A stretch of DNA of 64,000 nt from CAZROT01 sp964601895 (GCA_964601895.1 CAZROT010000001.1:1-64000), one strand, 5' to 3'. Shown: positions 19,905-30,066, numbered from the stretch's first letter. Numbers and translations: made by a program. The notes: generated by a model from the sequence alone, not told the origin.

Positions 19905-20920
19905 TCTGGTATCCGTGGCTTAATGCGCATTATCGCCAGCTGGTCAGCCTGTATGAAGCCGGCGGTGCTCATCATGCCCTGCTGATAAACAGTATTGCAG
20001 GGATGGGTGATGAAGCACTGGTTTATGCCCTGAGCCGGTGGTTGATGTGCCGGCAGCGCCAGGGCCAGAAAAGCTGTGGTCAGTGCCATGGCTGCTGCCT
20101 GATGCTGTCCGGTAATCATCCTGACTGGCATGTACTGATGACAGAAAAGAAAACCAGTGTGGGTATTGATGAAGTCAGGCAGCTGACGGATAAGCTGTAT
20201 GCTCACGCACAACAGGGTGGTGAAAAAGTAGTCTGGATACCTCATACAGAGTCGCTGACTGATGCTGCTGCCCATGCATTACTGAAGACGCTGGAAGAGC
20301 CACCGGAAAAAACCTGTTTTTTACTCACCTGTTATGAGCCACAGCGGTTACTGGCGACGTTACGCAGTCGCTGTTTTTGCTGGCAGCTGCCCTGTCCTGA
20401 TACCGCGTTGAGTTTACAGTGGCTGAGTCAGCAGCAGGCTGAACATACCGAGGCCCCGACGGATGTTGAGCGCATGACTGCCCTTAAATTGAGTTATGGT
20501 GCCCCTGTGGCTGCCCGGGATCTGCTGCAGCCACAACGCTGGCAGCAGCGTAGCGCGATTTGTCGTGCCCTGATGGAGGGCTTGTCACAGCGGGATGTTC
20601 TGTCTGGTTTACTGCCATTATTGACGCATGATGAAACAGCGGAGCCATTGTACTGGCTGTCTTCACTGATGCTGGATGCACTTAAATGGCAGCAGCGGGC
20701 GCAGGACGCTGTGGTGAATCAGGATCAGCAGCCACTGATTCAGCATCTGGCAGCGTTTTTTAAGGTTACTGTACTGGTAAAACTGATGGATAACTGGTTA
20801 ACATGCCGGCATCAGCTGCTTTCTGTTGCAGGTGTTAACCGGGAATTACTGCTGACTGAGCAGTTAATAAACTGGGAAAATGCACTATACCCTTCGTCTT
20901 GCAAATTGCAGCTGTGTTGA
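19901..20920 (+). CDS. holB: DNA polymerase III delta' subunit
   Basis: 339 aa (E. coli HolB 334). It is part of the clamp-loader complex that loads the beta sliding clamp. The zinc-binding cysteine cluster CRQRQGQKSCGQCHGCC is at residues ~48-64 and the sensor-like LLKTLEEPPEKTCFLLTC follows. It starts with GTG overlapping the tmk stop. The last 11 codons (LYPSSCKLQLC and stop) are read from the first ERIC repeat, which begins at 20887, so the native C-terminus has been replaced by translated repeat DNA. Confidence 0.95.
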   Translation: MIWYPWLNAHYRQLVSLYEAGGAHHALLINSIAGMGDEALVYALSRWLMCRQRQGQKSCGQCHGCCLMLSGNHPDWHVLMTEKKTSVGIDEVRQLTDKLYAHAQQGGEKVVWIPHTESLTDAAAHALLKTLEEPPEKTCFLLTCYEPQRLLATLRSRCFCWQLPCPDTALSLQWLSQQQAEHTEAPTDVERMTALKLSYGAPVAARDLLQPQRWQQRSAICRALMEGLSQRDVLSGLLPLLTHDETAEPLYWLSSLMLDALKWQQRAQDAVVNQDQQPLIQHLAAFFKVTVLVKLMDNWLTCRHQLLSVAGVNRELLLTEQLINWENALYPSSCKLQLC

Positions 20921-21008
20921 CTTCGAACGCTCAACCAGGCACATAGTATATCTATGCTCATGGGATTCGTGTTCCTGGCCTTGCTGTAATTCGAAATACT
21001 TTGGGTAT
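20887..21008. repeat. ERIC/IRU-type intergenic repeat, copy 1
   Basis: A 122-bp imperfect palindrome beginning ATACCC and ending GGGTAT. Its core (TTGCAAATTGCAGCTGTGTT, ...CTCATGGGATTCGTGTTC) closely follows the enterobacterial repetitive intergenic consensus known from Yersinia, Photorhabdus and E. coli. Its left end lies inside the 3' end of holB. It abuts copy 2 through a shared TATATA. Confidence 0.88.
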
Positions 21009-21131
21009 ATACCCTTCGTCTTGCAAATTGCCGCTGTGTTGACTGCGAACACTCACCCAGGCACATAGTATATCTATGCTCATGGGGATTCGCGTTCCTG
21101 GCCTTGCTGCAACTCGACATACTTTGGGTAT
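21009..21131. repeat. ERIC/IRU-type intergenic repeat, copy 2
   Basis: A 123-bp copy in direct tandem with the preceding one, about 90% identical to it, again ATACCC...GGGTAT. It carries the more consensus-like sequence CTCATGGGGATTCGCGTTCC. Transcripts from holB into ycfH would fold these two units into long hairpins. Confidence 0.88.
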
Positions 21132-21174
21132 ACAATAAAACATCTTTATTATTTAACCAGGGGTCCGGCCTGTT

Positions 21175-21966
21175 ATGTTGTTAATCGATTCTCACTGCCA
21201 TCCTGATCTTTTTGACTACCAGATATTGCATGCCGGTGTGGATGATATGATGCAGAAGGCGAAAATGAGGGATGTGGGTTTTATCCTGGCGGTGGCAACA
21301 ACGCTGGAGGGATTTAGTGCAACTGCCACGCTGCTGGAGGAACGCAGGGATGTTGCTTTTTCCTGTGGTGTGCATCCGTTAAATCTGGATATAGCTCCTG
21401 ATGCGCAGCGATTTCTGGCACTTGCCCGGGACAGGCGTGTTGTGGCGCTGGGAGAAACCGGACTGGATTATCATTACCCCAATACAGACAAAGCCCTGCA
21501 GCAGGAAGCCTTTCGCCAGCATATTCGTGTCGGTCGTGAGCTGAAAAAGCCGGTGATTGTGCATACCCGTGATGCACGCGCAGATACCCTGGCTATTTTA
21601 CGAGACGAGCAGGCTCAGGAATGCGGGGGGGTGCTGCATTGTTTTACCGAAGATAAGGCAACGGCAACAGCGTTACTGGATGCCGGTTTTTATATTTCAT
21701 TTTCCGGTATTATCACCTTTCGTAATGCCGGGGAGCTGCGCGATGTCGTGCGTCATGTACCACTCGACCGATTACTTATTGAAACAGATTCTCCTTATCT
21801 GGCACCGGTACCGCATCGCGGGCGGGAAAATCAGCCCGCTTATGTACGTGAAGTGGCGCAGTGTATGGCAGAGTTGAAAGGAGTCAGTCTTGAAACGCTG
21901 GCCGAGGTCACCAGCGATAATTTCTGCCGCCTGTTCCAGCTGGATTTGTCTGTACTTTCTGTGTAA
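21175..21966 (+). CDS. ycfH: TatD-family metal-dependent hydrolase YcfH
   Basis: 263 aa (E. coli YcfH 265). A TIM-barrel hydrolase of the TatD DNase family. Metal-site motifs are DSHCHPD (residues ~5-11), LGETGLDYHY, VHTRDARAD, GVLHCFTED and ETDSPYLAPVPHRG. It follows holB as in E. coli but is separated from it by the tandem ERIC pair. Downstream, where E. coli has ptsG, the convergent giant toxin gene ends only 27 bp away. Confidence 0.94.
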   Translation: MLLIDSHCHPDLFDYQILHAGVDDMMQKAKMRDVGFILAVATTLEGFSATATLLEERRDVAFSCGVHPLNLDIAPDAQRFLALARDRRVVALGETGLDYHYPNTDKALQQEAFRQHIRVGRELKKPVIVHTRDARADTLAILRDEQAQECGGVLHCFTEDKATATALLDAGFYISFSGIITFRNAGELRDVVRHVPLDRLLIETDSPYLAPVPHRGRENQPAYVREVAQCMAELKGVSLETLAEVTSDNFCRLFQLDLSVLSV

Positions 21967-21993
21967 CACCTTCCATAGTGAATTCTCGTGCCG

Positions 21994-24900
21994 TCACTCC
22001 GGCAGTACCAGTATCTTCAGATATTGATACGTCCCTCCTTGCTGTCGGTAAGCAGGGATCTCTTTGTTGTCACTCTCGAATACGGCTATGATGTCAGTCA
22101 GTTGCATGTTCTCGCTGCCCGGCTGTGCATAGTAATCTGAGACTTCGATGCTGTCAGATTCCCAGCCCTGCCTGTCCACATTGATTATCAAATGGGCACC
22201 GTGGCGTTCTGAGCGTAGTTCTGAAGCTCTTATCCCTGCTATCTCCAGTACCATACTGCTGCCGGTTGCTGCCACCACTTTGTCTTTCCCGTGACCCGCT
22301 CTGAACCTTATCCGGTTAAGACTCTGGCCACCGACCACCAGGTCATCTCCTCCCTCGTCTTCAATCTGGAGTGCCGTACTGCCATAGTTGATAATTTCAT
22401 CTTGTGTTTTATTTCCTTTCACTTTTATCACAGGTGCTGTGCTGGCGAAGAATTTCAGAATGTGTCCGTCAGCGCCCAGGCTGAGATTTCCCTCCCTGTC
22501 GACGCGTAAACTGCCATCGGCATTCTGTTCCAGTGCTCCCTGGTACAGCCAGGCTTGGTGCCCGTCCGTACCCAACAGGTACTCCTCTTCCCTGTCCAGT
22601 AACCGGAACTGGCCGTAGCGTCCGGTTTTTCCTTCCATGAAACCCTCCAGACGTATCTGTTTTTCTACATCTTTGTTCTCTGGTCCTGATACTGACAGCA
22701 GCAGGCTATCCCCATGCCGTTGCAAACGGAGTTTGCTGATATCCAGCCCTGTCAGTGTGTTTAGCGCATCATTTTTGTATTGCCTGACCCATATCTCACT
22801 CACCTTGTTTTGCTTTTTGACAGATACGTCGTCTTCTGCCGGCGATGATAGTTTGACTTCAATAGTGTCACCGCGTTTACCGGTATGAATTTCATTGTTT
22901 CCTCTACCGCAGATGAAATGATTTCTGCGATTTTCAAGGCCACGGATGGTGTTGTTTCCGTTTCCGAGGTCGAAAAGCACCGCGCTGTTTGTGGGATCTA
23001 CCAGGCGGCGGATGAGTTCTCCCGTTTTGTTATTCACCGATACCCATCTCACTTTTCTCTCTGCATCCTTTTCCGTGCCTGTTATGGTTTCATCAGTCCA
23101 GCTTTCACCCGGCATGAGCCCTTCAATGACAGGCATTTTTTCAAATTGTGGCTCTTCGCCTGGTAGTCCACTGAAGCGCAATCTCTCCACGATACCGTCA
23201 TCGTAACGCAGCACCAGCTCATCCTGTCCGTCAGCATCTATGTCCAGTAGACAGACAGCGACATCTGCAATCGATCTGAGCGAGATATCTATTTTCTTCA
23301 GCGCAGTAAAGCTTCCACGCTCTGCTTCATTCAGCAGGGTGTAGAGTTCGAGTCTGTCCGGATACTGGCTTTTTCGATTCTGCCTGAGCGTTTTGACCAG
23401 CACCAGGCCTTTGCCGCCATTGGTATTCAGCCGACCGCTGAGTACCTGGAGGCCACCCCCTGTGATGCCATTAACCCAGTCCGGCGCTTTTTTCTGAAAC
23501 CTGAGATTCATAAGAGCACGTGTGCCACCGGAATGGGTATAACCAATTTTTTCCAGGGTTGTTTTATCTTTTTTCCCGTTGTATGGCAGATACAACCAGT
23601 CCGCCAGACCGTCGCCATCGACATCCTGTAAGGTGACAAACTGCGACAGCAGTGACCTCTTCTCTTCCTGTGTCAGAGGCAGCGCTGTTATACCCGGGAT
23701 GCCATCCTGTCCGATTGCCAGAATATAGCCTTCAGGTTCGGCATCACGGTCTGATCGATACTGTGCGTTGAGAATGATGACAATACTATCCCGTCCGTCT
23801 TGGTGCGTTCTGGCTACCTGTACATGGTGGTAATGCGGAGCCGGGAATGCATAGAGTATTTCCAGAATCCTGTTCAGCTCTGCATTCAGATACAGCTCGG
23901 ATTCAGTGTATTTTCCATCTGTGCCTGTTCTGGACAGCAGTAACCCGCCAGGGCTCAGGCTGATAATTTGTGTACTGTCACTGCCATCGAAGTTTCCTGT
24001 CAGCGTCAGGTGACGCTGACCCTGCTTACCGGAACGCCATATCGGGGAATCCCTGAACAGGCGATCGCAACGCTGCAGTAACTTTTTCCGCTCTGATTCA
24101 CTTATTTCAGAGTCAGTAAGCACATTTTTAGCCATACTCAGTTTGCCACTGCCAGGATCCCAGCGACTTATCCAGTAATCGTCGTTGTTATCCGTATTCC
24201 AGGCGATAACATCCGGGTATCCGTCTTCGTTCACATCCTGCACACTGAGCTGCAGTGCATTCGCCTCCCTGCCGAATGAGGCGTGGCTGCGAAAAAGCTG
24301 CCTTCTGGCTGTCAGCATGCTTTGCTGCTTCAGCGAAGGCCCCTGTTTCATTGCCAGACGCAGGGGTGCAAAATCATCGTGCTGCACAACCCAGTCTCCC
24401 TGTCTGTGGGTGAGGCGTGTAACAATGCCATTTTCACTGAAGAGAAAAATGACCGCCCCCTCAGCCGTATGCACAATTTCCTGGTAGACCACATTAGCAC
24501 CAGTAAGCTTTGCTATTTCCTCATTGGCAGGAAACAGCGCCATTCGCGATTGAGAGGATGGCCTGCTGGTGCTGGTGAGGCGGTTATAACTGTTACGACG
24601 CGCGCCGGTATTTTCCACGTAGGGAACAAAATCTACGCTGTTGACGAATTCCCCATTGTCTGAAGAACTGAAGTCACCCTGACCGTTGCCTTTAAGAAAT
24701 GCTATACGGTTGCCTGCTGTCACTACCAGGTCCAGTCTGCCATCACCATTGCAGTCTGCTGTATTGATGAAAAATCGGGTATCTTTTTTCAGGTCCTTGA
24801 AGAAAAGCGTTGTTTTTCCCAGCGGTGACAGGCTGTCGTCGTCCTTAACCTGCAGACTTTGCAGATACACCTGTGCACCTTCCTGTTTCCATTCTACCGA

Positions 24901-27900
24901 CAGGGCAACCAGATTTTTTTGCTTTTCCGGAGTCAGGCTCCCCATCAGCCAGTACAGGGGATGCGTGCTTCCTGTTTCCAGCTTTAATGCCGGGCGGCCT
25001 GCTCTCAGCAGAAACCATCCTCCTTCCCGGCGCTGGATGGCGCTGCGTTGACCCGCCAGTTCACCGAAAATCAGGCTATCGTCATCGAGGTCAAGACTGC
25101 CCGCACTTTTGTTCTGAAATACCACCTCATGGCGATGTGCTGCGGGGTCCAGATAGATACTGATATCCTGGGTGGTAGCCTGGTAAACCTGCACCGGCAG
25201 CTCAATGACCTGAGGCTGGAACCAGCCCTGCAGCCTGGTCCACTTTCTCGCTGCCGGATCGTTACCCAGGTCCTTCTGATTGATGGCCTGTTTCAGTATA
25301 TCAATCTGTTCGGCAGGTACTCTGCCGGTAACAGGGGTATGTGTCAGATCAGTACCTTCATTCAGTCTGGCTGCCAGTACCTGATATTTTTCTCCTGTCG
25401 CTGTTGCCACAACTCTGCCGAGGCCAGCGTAACCAGCTTCAATGGTGCTTTCATCGAAAACGGCCTGCAGCTCGCGGTTTTTTTCCATTATGTGCAGACG
25501 CCTTGCCTGCTCTTCGGTTGCTGCCTTTCCGAATTTGTCCTGTACACTCCATGTCGGCCCTATACCAAAAAATGCACGGACGGCGTTTTCTATCGCTTCT
25601 GCTTTCTCCAGGCGGTTTTCCTGCCCAAGGGCTTTATTGATGCCTCTCATTGTTTCTCCCACACTCATGGCGCCGCCGGTCAGAAACAGCAACGCGCCGG
25701 CAAGCAGACCCAGCGGTCCCGCGGCGCTGATGCCTGCCAGCATCATAGCACTGACTGTTACTGTCACCGCCAGATTGACGCCAGACAGGTTAAGGCTATG
25801 TATCAGCGCCTTTCTTTCTTCTGGTGTTTTCGCTTTACTCAGCTGGGATAAAGCGGCACGGATGGCATAAATATCAAAGCCGGCTCCCGCCAGGCTCAAT
25901 ATTCCACCGAATCTGTGCAAAAATGCTATCTTCCCTGGGGACATGCCGGGCAGCTTTGCCATTGCTACCGGATGGGAAAGGGCCCTGTGTACGCCGAGCT
26001 CCATCGCTTCTGTGCCCCATTCAAACAGGATGCTGGCCAGTATGACATCCCGCTCTGTATTCCACTCTCCAGGATAACCGTCTGGATTCAGTAGCGCATT
26101 GATATTCTGGAAAAATCCTGTAATCTGCATGCCTCTGCCGATGCTTCCCGCCACAATCCGTCCGGGAAGGCTGTTCATCATGGTGGCAAACGCATTGTCA
26201 GTCCGTTGCAGCACGGTACGCAGCTTCTCTGCGGGGCTGCGGCGGTCATTTTCATTCAGCTCGCTGTCCACCACCCTGTTCCGTAAATCTTTCAGCTCCT
26301 GCAGCGCCTTATGCAACGCCAGTTTATCGACTTTGCTCAGGTTAACGGGCAGGTTTTTCAGGTAATTGAGTTCATGAGCCATCGAGCCCAGTTCTGCCTG
26401 CAGAGCCTTGCGCTGATTGCTATTTTTCAGCAGTTTGATGAGCGCGGCTCTGTCCGGTGTATCAGAAGCTTCCTGCAACAGCTTCGCTTCAGCGTCTGTC
26501 AGATAAGTGGCATGAATGCTGTCTGCGCTTAAGTCCTCAAGCAGCTCCATGGCCAGGGTAGTGCGTTTGACAAGAGGCATGTTACGCATATCTATCAGTT
26601 CAGAAGCCGTTATGGCCGCATTCCATACCCAGATGTGTTTGCGCGCATACAGTTTGTCACCCGAGCTGCGTACACTTACCTCTCCGGAGCGCGCACTGAT
26701 AGTGGTACCGCTCATTTCCCTTCTGGCCGCATGCAACGCTTGCATTACTTCAGGCACCAGCCTGTCGTCCTGCGCCAGTTCACAGCCCAGCAGATTGATA
26801 TGGTCAAATCGACCGTACCTTTTTTCTAATTCCACAATGATCGCGGCAAGCTCCTGGGGCGTTCGGCCAGCCAGTACACCCTTACGACCATGCCCCATCA
26901 GCTGCAGACGCAACAGGCCCTGTCCGGATTTTTCGCCGGCATAAAATTCCCGTGGAACACCTTTTTTCCCGTATTGCACTAGGGTAGAAGAAGCGGGATG
27001 TTTCCCCCACAGAAACGCTGCCGCGCTCCTGATGTCAGCATCATTTTCAAGCTGTACGATGACCTGGCTGCTGAAACGACTGTCGCGCGGATTTTTCCTG
27101 TTTTTTGAAGAAAGTACCGGTCGCTTCCAGAAAGCGGCATCGCTGGTATCCGCCGGCTCAGAAGCGCCCAGAGTGGGGAGGGAAAATGTCCTTAGCTTGT
27201 TCTGCAGTGCCTCAAGTCTGCGATTGTCATTGTCATTGTTATCGGCAATCAGGCTCAGGACTGCTGATGCCATATCATCCCGTAGTTTTCGCACAGGTTT
27301 ATTTCTGGAAAAAAAGGCAAAATCATTCCGATGCCTGGCAAGATATTCATCTGCCCGCTTAATCACTTTCAGGGCAAGTTCAACCTGTAATAGTCCTCTG
27401 GACAGCTTAAACGACTCTATATGATCCAGTAATGCTTTGTAGGGCTCGCCCTCCGATTTGAAAGGCACAGCAGCGAAAGTCGCAATGTTTTCAAAAGAAG
27501 GGGCTCCCCACAGCTGTGGAAAATGTTCTGCCTGCCTGACGGTAAGGCCGTTTAATAACTCTACAGGAATTGCTTTTCGCTCTCGATCATCAACAACATG
27601 GCTGACTAAGGGGTTACCATTTTCCATGGCAAAACGGCTAAACCATACCTGGTGGTGCCTGGCCCAGGCAATGGCATCATTAATTTTCCCACCCCGTGCC
27701 AGCACAGTAAAAAATGAATTGACGTGAATCCTGTCCTGCAGGGCCACAGGGTGAATTTTTTTCAGCGTTTCAACAGATAAATTATCATTGATGTAATCCC
27801 TGACGAAGGGAATAACCTGCTTCTTAAGAGGGTTGCCTTTTACGCGGACAAAACGAACAAAAGCTTCACTATGCTGCACCGCATAATCAAGGGCTTTTTC

Positions 27901-30066
27901 AAAGCCATGCATCGACAGGCTGTCAAAAAAAGTCTCCGCCTGCTGCAGAGACAGGTGCTGCAGTTTTTCTGCCGGGAAATGCTGCAGCACGTTGAGAGCA
28001 GAGTTTTTTATAACCTGATCAATTAAAAAATTACCTCTTCCATCCACAGATGACGCCACCCAGTCAGCATTCTGCGGCGCAAAAAGGTAGTTAATCCTTT
28101 GCACCAGATCATTATCATTTTTATATACATTAATAAATCGAAATGCCTGCTCTTCGTTGATACCCCAGAGTGCGGCAGAAGGAATAGTTTCAGGCAACAG
28201 GGACGATCCTGCCTTATTCAAGTGCCTTAGTATCAGATTGATAACGGGATTGTGTTGATGTTTTTTCACCAGAGCGATGAACGCATCGGCATGTCTGTTG
28301 ACATAGTCAATGATTTCACCGGGCTGCCTTCCAGAGAAGAAATTATCCAGATCCGTCCGGGTCATGATGTCAAGGGTTTCAAAGGGCGTATTTTTCAGTT
28401 CAGGAAATGCATTGCGTGCAATCTTTGCAAGGAGAGGGCCGTTTTGCTGTGCACAGGTTTCAAGCCATGCAGTATGCTGTTTTGCCCAGATGATGAGACT
28501 CTTCAGAGTGCTATCATTGTTGAGTGCGATAAGGAACTGCTTCATTTCCTGTGCTGTGGCTCCTGCCAGCAGCGCAGCCGGCACTTGCGCCAGTTCTTTA
28601 GCCGGCCGGCTATCTGATAGCAACGATATCAGAGGATTGCCATTTTTGTTTGAAAAATCGTTGAACCAGTCAATATTCGTTTTCAGATAAGCAAACAGTT
28701 GTGCCAGGGTGCCATCGCTGCTCAGTTTTTTCAGGAAGGCAGTAGCCAGATCTCTGGTTTTCAGCCAACCTGGGGCTTGCTGTGCGAGCAGAGTTATTTC
28801 TTCTTTGCTGGCCCCGGGTATCAATTTTTCCAGCTGGGCAGGGGCAATTTCGCGCAAGTATCCTGCGTCTATCACCTCTTTTATTTCAGGCAGCTCGACC
28901 TCAACTTCGATAATTTTTCTTTCTTTATTTATTACGCTGAATGTGCGCGTTTCTTTCCAGAACAGATCACCGATATGGTTTAGTATTACCTCTTCGTCCT
29001 GGCTGGAGAAAAGCATTTTCTCCTCCTGCCAGTGCTCTGCAGACAGGGCAGCAAGTGCTCTAGCCAGAGCGACCTGCACGTTGAATGGGTTGCTATGTTG
29101 TACTTCCTGAAGAACGTAGTTTTTGTCAAAAGAAAAAACAGCATCAACCGGAATCTCTGCATAGTTGGGTTTCAGCTCTGTTATCAGCGCAGTTGCATAA
29201 TGATAGCGTTCATTATCATCAGCTGGTTTTGCCTGCCAGCGATCCTCGATAATGTCGAGATATTCTGTAGCCAGCATCGCAGTGATGCGCCAGAAAGTGA
29301 GAGCATCATCCAGTTTCTGTCTAACCTGTTTAGCATCTTCATCAGTAACCGTTAAAACGGCATTGATATCCTCATCTACCTCCTGATTCGACAGTGCGTA
29401 TTCATTACCCAGTTTTTTCCAGTACGAATTCACCAGATGGACGGTTTCTTCTTTTATCCAGTGCAATGCGTCTTCTTCTGCGTCTGCTCTGGATTCATTA
29501 TACAGCCGTATAAAATCTTGTGTCAGGGTGCTTACTATGTTTTTCTGATGAGTCTTTAAATGCTCTATGATGGCTTGGATGATTATTTTTTTTCGTATGA
29601 TTTTCATTTTCGCCAGTAAATTGCTGGCATTTTCAATCTCGTCTGCAGCCGTTAAAATATGCGAGCTCGTTCCTGTTAAGCATTTCACCAGCTCTTCTTT
29701 TACCAGCTCGTATAGTCTTGGCAGTTGTGTGCCAGCTCTTTTAGGGGTCAGCGCCTGCGCGATTCTTTCCAGTCCACGCTTTGACAGGTAGCGATGGTGC
29801 TTTTCTGACTTTGTTCTGATAGAGCCGTCAACAGGGAATACTGTATTTTTGAATTTATGGAGACCGTCTCTAATTGATTCTTTCTTTTCTTGAGTGTAGT
29901 CACCAGATATAGGTTGATCTTCAGCAAAAGTAATAATCCTGTTAATAGCTTCCTGATATTCATTTTTAAAAAAGATATAATTTGCTGATTTTTCAAAATC
30001 ATCGATGCCCGTTTCTATATTCTCTATTTTACCATTGTAGTAAACAGGATCATTATTGCCTGCCAT
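21994..30066 (-). CDS. Giant C80-protease / pore-forming-like toxin with FG-GAP and RTX-like C-terminus
   Basis: 2690 aa, with no signal peptide and AAGGAT just upstream of the ATG. Order of parts: a helical, charged N-terminus (1-420); about seven degenerate ~65-residue units (~430-830) with the signature WF..F...NGNPLIS; a C80-type cysteine peptidase with RLQLMGHGRKG (H1059) and NLLGCELAQDD (C1095), the catalytic pair arrangement of MARTX and clostridial glucosylating toxin autoproteases; a region with hydrophobic helices (~1320-1475, e.g. AMMLAGISAAGPLGLLAGAL) resembling the TcdA/TcdB-type pore/translocation domain; four or more FG-GAP/VCBS-like Ca-binding strands (DCNGDGRLDLVV ~1774, DVNEDGYPDVIAW ~1949, DVDGDGLADWLYL ~2151, DIDADGQDELVLR ~2276); and RTX-like glycine-rich repeats (GNGNNTIRGL, GRGNNEIHTG, ~2370-2395). 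By analogy the protease would release an N-terminal effector in the host cytosol, but no known catalytic effector motif is recognised in residues 1-1000. It replaces ptsG in the usual gene order. Confidence 0.8.
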   Translation of the reverse strand: MAGNNDPVYYNGKIENIETGIDDFEKSANYIFFKNEYQEAINRIITFAEDQPISGDYTQEKKESIRDGLHKFKNTVFPVDGSIRTKSEKHHRYLSKRGLERIAQALTPKRAGTQLPRLYELVKEELVKCLTGTSSHILTAADEIENASNLLAKMKIIRKKIIIQAIIEHLKTHQKNIVSTLTQDFIRLYNESRADAEEDALHWIKEETVHLVNSYWKKLGNEYALSNQEVDEDINAVLTVTDEDAKQVRQKLDDALTFWRITAMLATEYLDIIEDRWQAKPADDNERYHYATALITELKPNYAEIPVDAVFSFDKNYVLQEVQHSNPFNVQVALARALAALSAEHWQEEKMLFSSQDEEVILNHIGDLFWKETRTFSVINKERKIIEVEVELPEIKEVIDAGYLREIAPAQLEKLIPGASKEEITLLAQQAPGWLKTRDLATAFLKKLSSDGTLAQLFAYLKTNIDWFNDFSNKNGNPLISLLSDSRPAKELAQVPAALLAGATAQEMKQFLIALNNDSTLKSLIIWAKQHTAWLETCAQQNGPLLAKIARNAFPELKNTPFETLDIMTRTDLDNFFSGRQPGEIIDYVNRHADAFIALVKKHQHNPVINLILRHLNKAGSSLLPETIPSAALWGINEEQAFRFINVYKNDNDLVQRINYLFAPQNADWVASSVDGRGNFLIDQVIKNSALNVLQHFPAEKLQHLSLQQAETFFDSLSMHGFEKALDYAVQHSEAFVRFVRVKGNPLKKQVIPFVRDYINDNLSVETLKKIHPVALQDRIHVNSFFTVLARGGKINDAIAWARHHQVWFSRFAMENGNPLVSHVVDDRERKAIPVELLNGLTVRQAEHFPQLWGAPSFENIATFAAVPFKSEGEPYKALLDHIESFKLSRGLLQVELALKVIKRADEYLARHRNDFAFFSRNKPVRKLRDDMASAVLSLIADNNDNDNRRLEALQNKLRTFSLPTLGASEPADTSDAAFWKRPVLSSKNRKNPRDSRFSSQVIVQLENDADIRSAAAFLWGKHPASSTLVQYGKKGVPREFYAGEKSGQGLLRLQLMGHGRKGVLAGRTPQELAAIIVELEKRYGRFDHINLLGCELAQDDRLVPEVMQALHAARREMSGTTISARSGEVSVRSSGDKLYARKHIWVWNAAITASELIDMRNMPLVKRTTLAMELLEDLSADSIHATYLTDAEAKLLQEASDTPDRAALIKLLKNSNQRKALQAELGSMAHELNYLKNLPVNLSKVDKLALHKALQELKDLRNRVVDSELNENDRRSPAEKLRTVLQRTDNAFATMMNSLPGRIVAGSIGRGMQITGFFQNINALLNPDGYPGEWNTERDVILASILFEWGTEAMELGVHRALSHPVAMAKLPGMSPGKIAFLHRFGGILSLAGAGFDIYAIRAALSQLSKAKTPEERKALIHSLNLSGVNLAVTVTVSAMMLAGISAAGPLGLLAGALLFLTGGAMSVGETMRGINKALGQENRLEKAEAIENAVRAFFGIGPTWSVQDKFGKAATEEQARRLHIMEKNRELQAVFDESTIEAGYAGLGRVVATATGEKYQVLAARLNEGTDLTHTPVTGRVPAEQIDILKQAINQKDLGNDPAARKWTRLQGWFQPQVIELPVQVYQATTQDISIYLDPAAHRHEVVFQNKSAGSLDLDDDSLIFGELAGQRSAIQRREGGWFLLRAGRPALKLETGSTHPLYWLMGSLTPEKQKNLVALSVEWKQEGAQVYLQSLQVKDDDSLSPLGKTTLFFKDLKKDTRFFINTADCNGDGRLDLVVTAGNRIAFLKGNGQGDFSSSDNGEFVNSVDFVPYVENTGARRNSYNRLTSTSRPSSQSRMALFPANEEIAKLTGANVVYQEIVHTAEGAVIFLFSENGIVTRLTHRQGDWVVQHDDFAPLRLAMKQGPSLKQQSMLTARRQLFRSHASFGREANALQLSVQDVNEDGYPDVIAWNTDNNDDYWISRWDPGSGKLSMAKNVLTDSEISESERKKLLQRCDRLFRDSPIWRSGKQGQRHLTLTGNFDGSDSTQIISLSPGGLLLSRTGTDGKYTESELYLNAELNRILEILYAFPAPHYHHVQVARTHQDGRDSIVIILNAQYRSDRDAEPEGYILAIGQDGIPGITALPLTQEEKRSLLSQFVTLQDVDGDGLADWLYLPYNGKKDKTTLEKIGYTHSGGTRALMNLRFQKKAPDWVNGITGGGLQVLSGRLNTNGGKGLVLVKTLRQNRKSQYPDRLELYTLLNEAERGSFTALKKIDISLRSIADVAVCLLDIDADGQDELVLRYDDGIVERLRFSGLPGEEPQFEKMPVIEGLMPGESWTDETITGTEKDAERKVRWVSVNNKTGELIRRLVDPTNSAVLFDLGNGNNTIRGLENRRNHFICGRGNNEIHTGKRGDTIEVKLSSPAEDDVSVKKQNKVSEIWVRQYKNDALNTLTGLDISKLRLQRHGDSLLLSVSGPENKDVEKQIRLEGFMEGKTGRYGQFRLLDREEEYLLGTDGHQAWLYQGALEQNADGSLRVDREGNLSLGADGHILKFFASTAPVIKVKGNKTQDEIINYGSTALQIEDEGGDDLVVGGQSLNRIRFRAGHGKDKVVAATGSSMVLEIAGIRASELRSERHGAHLIINVDRQGWESDSIEVSDYYAQPGSENMQLTDIIAVFESDNKEIPAYRQQGGTYQYLKILVLPE

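Noticed and set aside
20887..21131. CRISPR array or IS element
   Set aside because: Two ~122-bp head-to-tail units matching the ERIC consensus, with no short repeat-spacer periodicity, no transposase and no target duplication.
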